Origin: Galbitalea sp036499165 | GTDB lineage: Bacteria; Actinomycetota; Actinomycetes; Actinomycetales; Microbacteriaceae | Length of the DNA: 5,996 nt | Assembly: GCA_036499165.1 (NCBI GenBank) | Contig: DASYEE010000080.1 | Span: 1 to 5,996 of the forward strand | Direction of reading: 5' to 3' | Shown: positions 5,144 through 5,996 of the stretch, in pieces | Numbering within the stretch: position 1 is the stretch's first letter | How the letters are laid out: each line of letters begins with the position of its first letter | The notes under the pieces: model-generated | Told to the model about the DNA's origin: nothing | Databases searched by the model: none | The model's input: only the letters and a program-made list of their open reading frames with translations | Made by a program: the position numbers and the translations under genes

Positions 5144-5893
5144 CTATCCGGGAGGGTTGAGCGCCTTCGTAGCTGCGAGCACCTCTGTAAGGACGGTGGT
5201 GTTCGCCTTCATCGCTGCCAGGAGCGCCGTGTCATCCCCTGTGGTTGCCACGGAGGCGAGGTACGCGGCCTTCCACGCTTTGAAGCTGGCGTCGTTGAGT
5301 CCTGCACTTGCTGCGCCGATCTGGGCGCTCAGCGCGGTCGCGAGGCCTTTGTCGGTGGTTTCCAGCCAGTTCGCCGGAGTGCCGGGCGACCCGCCTGCCA
5401 GGGCGTAGCGGAGTGGCTTTGAGTCGAGGTTGTGGAACAGTGACGGCATCGGGTTTCCTTCCAGATTGTTCAGGGGCGTGCTGCCGCCACTCGCGGTAGC
5501 TAGAGAGTTCACGAGCGGTTCGAACTCGACACGCACACCGTCGACAGTCGCGTCGATGTGCGGCCACCGAGACGCTTTGTTCGGCATGCCGATCGCCTGC
5601 CCACGTTTCACCTTCGTGCCTGACTTGACCAGCGTCGAGGCGACCTCGCGATAGTTGATGCTGCGACCATCCGCCAGCTTCAGAACGATCGCCTTCCCGG
5701 GAGTGAACCCGTTCTGCCCCGCCACCAGCGTCACCACACCATCCGCGGCGGCGGTGATCTTCTTCGGCGGGTACATGATGTAATCCGTGCCGCCCGCATA
5801 GTGCTTGCCAGTGCTCGGGTTGATCGCGGCGACATGTTGAGCCCACGTCCACCCGACCGGGCACCCTGCGAACGGGTTCACGATCAGGATCAT
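5144..5893 (-). CDS. Degenerate M23 (LytM-like) domain protein, tail-associated or lysin-like
   Basis: Residues 1-127 have the course of an M23 peptidoglycan endopeptidase domain: KHYAGGTDYIMYPPKKITAA, the barrel turn ADGVVTLVAG, KLADGRSINYREV, GTKVKRGQAIG and WPHIDATVDG. The expected active-site residues are largely missing. In HxGxD the His position is Ala33 (Asp37 kept), the YxH histidine is Glu83, and the HxH pair is His112 and Asp114. The domain is thus probably inactive as a metallopeptidase and may only bind cell wall. A Gly/Ser linker leads to a C-terminal part (149-249) with an Ala-rich helical region. The ATG at 5893 has GAAGG upstream and overlaps the previous stop as TGATG. Lying among tail genes, it may be a tail-tip wall-binding protein; a divergent endolysin is the alternative. 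Confidence 0.7.
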   Translation of the reverse strand: MILIVNPFAGCPVGWTWAQHVAAINPSTGKHYAGGTDYIMYPPKKITAAADGVVTLVAGQNGFTPGKAIVLKLADGRSINYREVASTLVKSGTKVKRGQAIGMPNKASRWPHIDATVDGVRVEFEPLVNSLATASGGSTPLNNLEGNPMPSLFHNLDSKPLRYALAGGSPGTPANWLETTDKGLATALSAQIGAASAGLNDASFKAWKAAYLASVATTGDDTALLAAMKANTTVLTEVLAATKALNPPG

Positions 5894-5996
5894 CAGGCGA
5901 CCTTCTCGAAAGTCAACTCGCCAGCCACCGCGAGGTTGCCGCCGCTGTTCTGCTGCGCCTGAGTGGTGAGAGTGTCGCCGACCGCAAAGTCGACAT
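5893..5996 (-). CDS. 3' end of a probable tail structural protein (partial)
   Basis: Only the last 33 residues are inside the window, beginning VDFAVGDTLTTQAQQ and ending GELTFEKVA before TGA at 5893-5895. The alternating hydrophobic and polar pattern suggests beta strands, as at the end of phage tail or fibre proteins. The stop overlaps the start of the M23-like gene by one base (TGATG), so both belong to the same leftward operon. The identity of the full protein cannot be told from this fragment. Confidence 0.6.
   Translation of the reverse strand, partial: VDFAVGDTLTTQAQQNSGGNLAVAGELTFEKVA

Noticed and set aside
5232..5864. Leftward open frame of 210 codons within the M23-like gene
   Set aside because: It is an out-of-frame shadow with Arg/His-rich composition; the frame at 5144-5893 has the recognisable domain and ribosome binding site.
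1..5996. CRISPR array, tRNA, insertion sequence or integrase
   Set aside because: No regularly spaced repeats, no cloverleaf, and no transposase or recombinase-type protein is seen on either strand.

Overview
This window reads as part of a temperate phage or prophage of a high-GC actinobacterium. The evidence is the GC-rich coding sequence, the frequent GTG starts, the probable leaderless promoters, and a compact run of leftward tail and lysis-type genes. A Microbacteriaceae host would fit, but that is inference from the general look of the proteins; no species marker is present.

Left part (1-1045). Positions 1-95 hold no gene I can support. A promoter with overlapping TAGGTT half-sites (96-134) drives a rightward two-gene module. 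It encodes a 66-residue HicA-like protein (162-362) and a 177-residue protein with a C-terminal excisionase-type helix-turn-helix (452-985). A perfect 14-bp stem-loop (377-409) lies between them. This looks like a HicA-type toxin with a non-standard DNA-binding partner. A strong stem-loop (996-1039) ends the module and also serves the genes arriving from the other side.

Central part (1053-2862, leftward). In transcription order this holds a small helix-turn-helix protein, a four-helix membrane protein, a single-helix membrane protein with a polar helical tail, a holin-like protein, and a 41-residue single-helix protein. Junctions are tight (GTGA overlap, 12-nt and 4-nt gaps), so this is an operon, probably concerned with lysis or the envelope. 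No clear endolysin is among these genes.

Moron-like gene (2923-3393, rightward). One gene runs against all its neighbours. It encodes an exported or membrane-anchored protein with a Pro/Thr linker, an Ala-rich 9-residue repeat and a C-terminal cysteine pair. It shares a 60-bp AT-rich divergent control region with the small helix-turn-helix gene, and both starts look leaderless. Its stop codon overlaps the stop of the convergent tail gene in a single CTAG.

Right part (3390-5996, leftward). In transcription order this holds the end of a probable tail protein, a protein with a degenerate M23 (LytM-like) domain, a 383-residue minor tail/baseplate protein, and a short protein ending in a peptidase S74 intramolecular chaperone domain. 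These are the distal tail genes and lead toward the lysis region, interrupted by the moron-like gene.

The items most worth following up are the HicA-like module with its operator, the divergently controlled moron-like gene, and the M23 protein that has lost most of its zinc-site residues.
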